NCBI RefSeq assembly: GCF_005889725.1
Contig: NZ_VCKX01000087.1
Coordinates: forward strand, 1-42,900
DNA from: Nonomuraea zeae
GTDB taxonomy: Bacteria > Actinomycetota > Actinomycetes > Streptosporangiales > Streptosporangiaceae
DNA length: 42,900 nucleotides
Direction: 5' to 3'
How positions within the stretch are numbered: the stretch's first letter is position 1; every line of letters begins with the position of its first letter. A model generated the notes under the pieces. It did no database searches and was not told where the DNA came from. It worked only from the letters and a program-made list of their open reading frames with translations. Shown one piece after another: positions 40,635-42,900 of this stretch. The translations under genes were made by a program, and so were the position numbers.

Positions 40635-41615
40635 ATGAAGACGATTCCGGCCGCGCTCATCACCCGGTCGGCCGCCGTCCCGGCTCGCGGGCCGGTTGCC
40701 GTGCCGGCTCGCGTGCCGGCCACTGCGCCGGCTCGCAGGTCGGCTGCCGTGCCGGCTCGCGGGTCGGCCGCTGTGCTGGCTCGCGGGCTGGCCGTTGTGC
40801 TGGCCGCCGTGGTCGCGCTGGTCGCCGGGGGTGTCCCGGCCGCTGCTGCCGCCGCGGGCGGGTGGGCGGTGACCTACCTGGATCCGTCGCCGTCGCGGTT
40901 CGAGGGCGGGAAGCCGTACGCGATGGCGTTCTGGGTGCTGCAGCACGGCACCCACCCGTTCGAGGGGCAGGATCTCGGGCCCGTCGGGCTGCGGCTGACG
41001 GGAGAAGACGGGAAGAGCCTGCTGTTCGGCGGCACCGCGCTGCCCGAAAAGGGGCATTACGCCACGTCGGTGGTCGTCCCCGAGGGCGTGTGGAAGGTGG
41101 AGGGCATCCAGGGCATGTTCCAGCCGTACGACGTGGGCACGCTCACCGTGCCCGGCGCTCTCAAGGTGAATCCGGTGGACCCCGAGCTGATCGCGGCGGT
41201 CAAGTCGAGCGGGCAGAGCTACTGGGGCGCCGTCCGCCCGCCGGGATTCCCGCCCGGGGCCGCGGCCGCCAAGGCGGGGCAGCCGGAGGCGGCGGCCACG
41301 GCTTCACCACCGGCCACGGGGGCGCCGGGGCTGGGGCAGGCGCAGGGGCAGGCGGAGTCCGCGACCGGGGCCTCGGCTGACGAGCCGGCCAAGGCCGCGA
41401 ACGCGGCAGGCGGCGAGGGGGCGGGTGCCGGTGGCGTCCCGGCGTACACGCTGCTGATCGCCGCCGTCGGCGGCGCGCTGCTCGCGGTGGCGGCGCTGCG
41501 GCTGCCGGTCATGTCGCGGCTCTGGCGTTCGGCGCGCCGATCACGGCACCAGGAGGACGAGCCGGATCCGCCGGTGGACTCGGCGGCCGAGACGATCGTC
41601 ATCTCGGGCAGGTGA
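40635..41615 (+). CDS. Exported membrane-anchored protein with Ig-like domain and N-terminal octapeptide repeats
   Basis: 326 residues. Residues 14-53 are five copies of an Ala/Arg octapeptide (AVPARGxx), directly followed by a signal-type hydrophobic stretch (LAVVLAAVVALVAGGVPAAAA). The exported domain (~80-190) is beta-rich: WAVTYLDPSPSRFEGGKPYAMAFWVLQHG, GPVGLRLTGEDGKSLLF, GHYATSVVVPEGVWKVEGI. It recalls the YtkA/FixH-like Ig fold. An Ala/Gly/Gln-rich linker precedes a single membrane span (YTLLIAAVGGALLAVAAL) and a basic-then-acidic cytoplasmic tail. GGAGGTGG precedes the ATG. Function is unknown; a metal- or signal-binding surface domain is possible. Confidence 0.75.
   Translation: MKTIPAALITRSAAVPARGPVAVPARVPATAPARRSAAVPARGSAAVLARGLAVVLAAVVALVAGGVPAAAAAAGGWAVTYLDPSPSRFEGGKPYAMAFWVLQHGTHPFEGQDLGPVGLRLTGEDGKSLLFGGTALPEKGHYATSVVVPEGVWKVEGIQGMFQPYDVGTLTVPGALKVNPVDPELIAAVKSSGQSYWGAVRPPGFPPGAAAAKAGQPEAAATASPPATGAPGLGQAQGQAESATGASADEPAKAANAAGGEGAGAGGVPAYTLLIAAVGGALLAVAALRLPVMSRLWRSARRSRHQEDEPDPPVDSAAETIVISGR
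40674..40793 (+). repeat. 24-base tandem repeat (5 units) within the N-terminus of the membrane protein
   Basis: Five consecutive 24-base units starting at 40674, 40698, 40722, 40746 and 40770, with the core GCCGTGCCGGCTCGCGGG and a few changes each. As 24 is a multiple of three they encode an in-frame eight-residue repeat. The last unit already grades into the hydrophobic core of the signal segment (AVLARGLA). Confidence 0.85.
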
Positions 41616-41702
41616 CCGGGGGCGGGCACCGGGGTGGTCCGCGACACCGTTCGTCCCGAGCGGCCCTCGTCGCGGGCCACCCCGGCTATCGCATCCTGAC
41701 GA

Positions 41703-41987
41703 TCAGCCGGCGGATCTTGCGCAGGTCACGCAGCCTGTGCTCGTACGTCGCCCGGTGAACAGGACGGTGGGGGAGGGCGTCGCACTGGCGCGGCGCATGC
41801 GTTCGAGGGAATCGGCGCGGCGCTGCGCCAGCTCGGTACGGCGTTCGTCCAGCAGGGCCAGCGCGTTCGAGGCCGCCAGGAAGTCATCGGCCGCCGGTCC
41901 GTGGAGAAGCAGCCCGCATGCGTGACAGGTGTTCGGCAGGCCGGGAGGCAGCGCGGCCTGACAACCCGGACACGTCGGCCAGTTCAT
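41703..41987 (-). CDS. Zinc-ribbon protein (SCO7613-like N-terminus), possibly frameshifted at the C-terminus
   Basis: 94 residues as read. Two CxxC knuckles (CPGC at 6-9, CHAC at 21-24) form a zinc ribbon, followed by GPAADDFLAASNALALLDERRTELAQRRADSLERMRR, the helix seen at the start of SCO7613-type actinomycete membrane proteins. After the run of Cs near 41770 the reading frame gives non-typical residues (SPTVLFTGRRTSTG). The frame one base off instead gives a basic helix, HRATYEHRLRDLRKIRRLIV, to TAG at 41693. A one-base loss in the C-run would explain this. As it stands the protein has no membrane segment. Confidence 0.6.
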   Translation of the reverse strand: MNWPTCPGCQAALPPGLPNTCHACGLLLHGPAADDFLAASNALALLDERRTELAQRRADSLERMRRASATPSPTVLFTGRRTSTGCVTCARSAG

Positions 41988-42085
41988 CAGGGGAACCCCA
42001 AGCAGGTCGGCGATAAATCACGACCCTGCCGCAGAAATCACCGTTTGCCCGCGTGCTCAGAAAAGCCGGCCAACCGTGCGGGCTC

Positions 42086-42745
42086 TCAGAGCTCGCGTTC
42101 CTGCTGGTCCAGGATGGAGACCGACACCGCGACCGCCGCGGCCGCGTCGCCGTCCTCGATCGCGCGCAGCAGGTCGTCATGCGAGGTGTCCGGGGCCAGT
42201 GCCGCCTGCTCCTGGTCCCTGACGCTGTCGCGCAGGGCGTCGCTCATGCTCCGGTAGAGGTCGCCGAGCAACGCGTTGTGCGCCGCGTCCGCCACCCGCA
42301 GGTGGAACTCGACGTCGGCGTCCGCGAACCCGTCGAGGTCGCCCGCCCGCCCGGCCGAGTCCCGGCGGGCCAGCGTCTCGCGCATGGCGGCCAGATCCGC
42401 GTCGGTGCGCCTGCCCGCCGCCAGCCTGGCCGCCACGAGGTCGAGCCCGCGGCGTACGTCGATGATGTCCATGGCGGCCGCCGTGTCGAGCCTCCTGCGC
42501 AGGGCGACCTTCGACTCGTCGGTGGCGGTCACGTAGGTGCCGTCGCCCTGCCTCGTGTGCAGCAGCCCGGCGTGGGCCAGCACCCGCACCGCCTCGCGTA
42601 CGGACAGCCTGCTCATGCCCAGGCTCTGCGCGAGCTGGCTCTCGGACGGGATCTTCGTGCCGACCGGCCACACCCCACCCGCGATCTCCCTGCGGAGCTC
42701 GTCGATGGCGGCGTCCACGAGCGAGGTCCGAGCGACGTTTCGCAT
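42086..42745 (-). CDS. FadR-type GntR transcriptional regulator (FCD domain)
   Basis: 219 residues. Residues ~8-75 are the GntR winged helix (LVDAAIDELRREIAGG, KIPSESQLAQSLGMSRLSVREAVRVLAHAGLLHTRQGDGTYV). Residues ~85-215 are an all-helical FCD effector domain with metal-site residues in ADVEFHLRVADAAHN and TSHDDLLRAIEDGD. The last His of the usual site, in an A-x-x-HL helix, appears replaced (VSVSILDQQERE). Members sense organic acids or sugars acids and usually repress neighbouring genes. ATG 42745 follows AGAGGG. The target is probably beyond the right edge or the gene itself. There is no FadR consensus at the palindrome 40607. Confidence 0.9.
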   Translation of the reverse strand: MRNVARTSLVDAAIDELRREIAGGVWPVGTKIPSESQLAQSLGMSRLSVREAVRVLAHAGLLHTRQGDGTYVTATDESKVALRRRLDTAAAMDIIDVRRGLDLVAARLAAGRRTDADLAAMRETLARRDSAGRAGDLDGFADADVEFHLRVADAAHNALLGDLYRSMSDALRDSVRDQEQAALAPDTSHDDLLRAIEDGDAAAAVAVSVSILDQQEREL

Positions 42746-42900
42746 GCACCCTCTTCTCATCGGCTGAAGAACCTCCAGCCTAGACGCTGCGACCGGCCCG
42801 ACGGCGCTCTCACCGGGCATGTCCGCACCGGCCGCCCCGCGCTCGCCGGCCTGCATCCCGAGTTGGCGGGAGGGTGTGAGGTTCCGGCCGGGGCGGGGAC

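Overview
The window is chromosomal DNA of a high-GC Gram-positive actinomycete. Third codon positions are almost all G or C, GTG/TTG starts and ATGA-type stop/start overlaps are common, and the gene set (LAL and MocR regulators, SCO7613-like zinc ribbon, CHRD secreted protein, TPR regulator) is typical of Streptosporangiaceae or Nonomuraea-like genera. That placement is inference. No transposase, phage gene, CRISPR array, tRNA or rRNA is visible, so this looks like ordinary core/accessory chromosome.

Layout. (1) 1-1341, minus: a ferritin-like protein cut by the window edge, coupled to a small acidic protein, then an NmrA-like SDR. (2) 1546-12335: a nitrogen-acquisition block. A KimA-type potassium importer and an Amt ammonium transporter are coupled on the minus strand. 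Divergent from them run a urea transporter, the urease operon ureA-(CbiX-like)-ureB-ureC-ureF-ureG-ureD and a FluC fluoride-channel pair. (3) 12396-21084, all minus: a 1332-residue secreted subtilisin-like protease, a small acidic ORF, a 963-residue LuxR-type ATPase regulator (LAL), an unrecognised 127-residue protein and two small secreted proteins. (4) 21190-30735: aldo/keto reductase; a bacterial Ro60 (TROVE-VWA) protein with a structured upstream region; a GNAT; a CHRD-DUF3455 secreted protein; a degenerate MocR regulator; a TPR regulator-like protein; a second GNAT; a small membrane protein. (5) 30937-38410: a tightly coupled assimilatory nitrate/nitrite operon, narK - nasC - FAD/BFD electron-transfer subunit - nirB - nirD. 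(6) 38411-42745: a non-coding stretch, lipoprotein, methyltransferase, small protein, membrane-anchored Ig-like protein with an octapeptide repeat, zinc ribbon and FadR-type GntR regulator.

How it works together. Blocks 2 and 5 together bring urea, ammonium and nitrate into the cell and convert them to ammonium. The urease operon has no ureE and no nickel transporter. In their place sits a class-II-chelatase (CbiX)-like protein with a UreE-like polyhistidine tail, between ureA and ureB. I regard this as the best candidate here for an undescribed arrangement: a CbiX-fold nickel donor for urease. Other points worth a second look are an Amt with the first pore histidine changed to Glu, a MocR regulator whose PLP lysine is Asp, a possible Y-RNA-like element beside Ro60, an SD-sequestering stem before narK, two near-perfect operator palindromes, and a Lys/Pro/Glu-rich tail on UreB.
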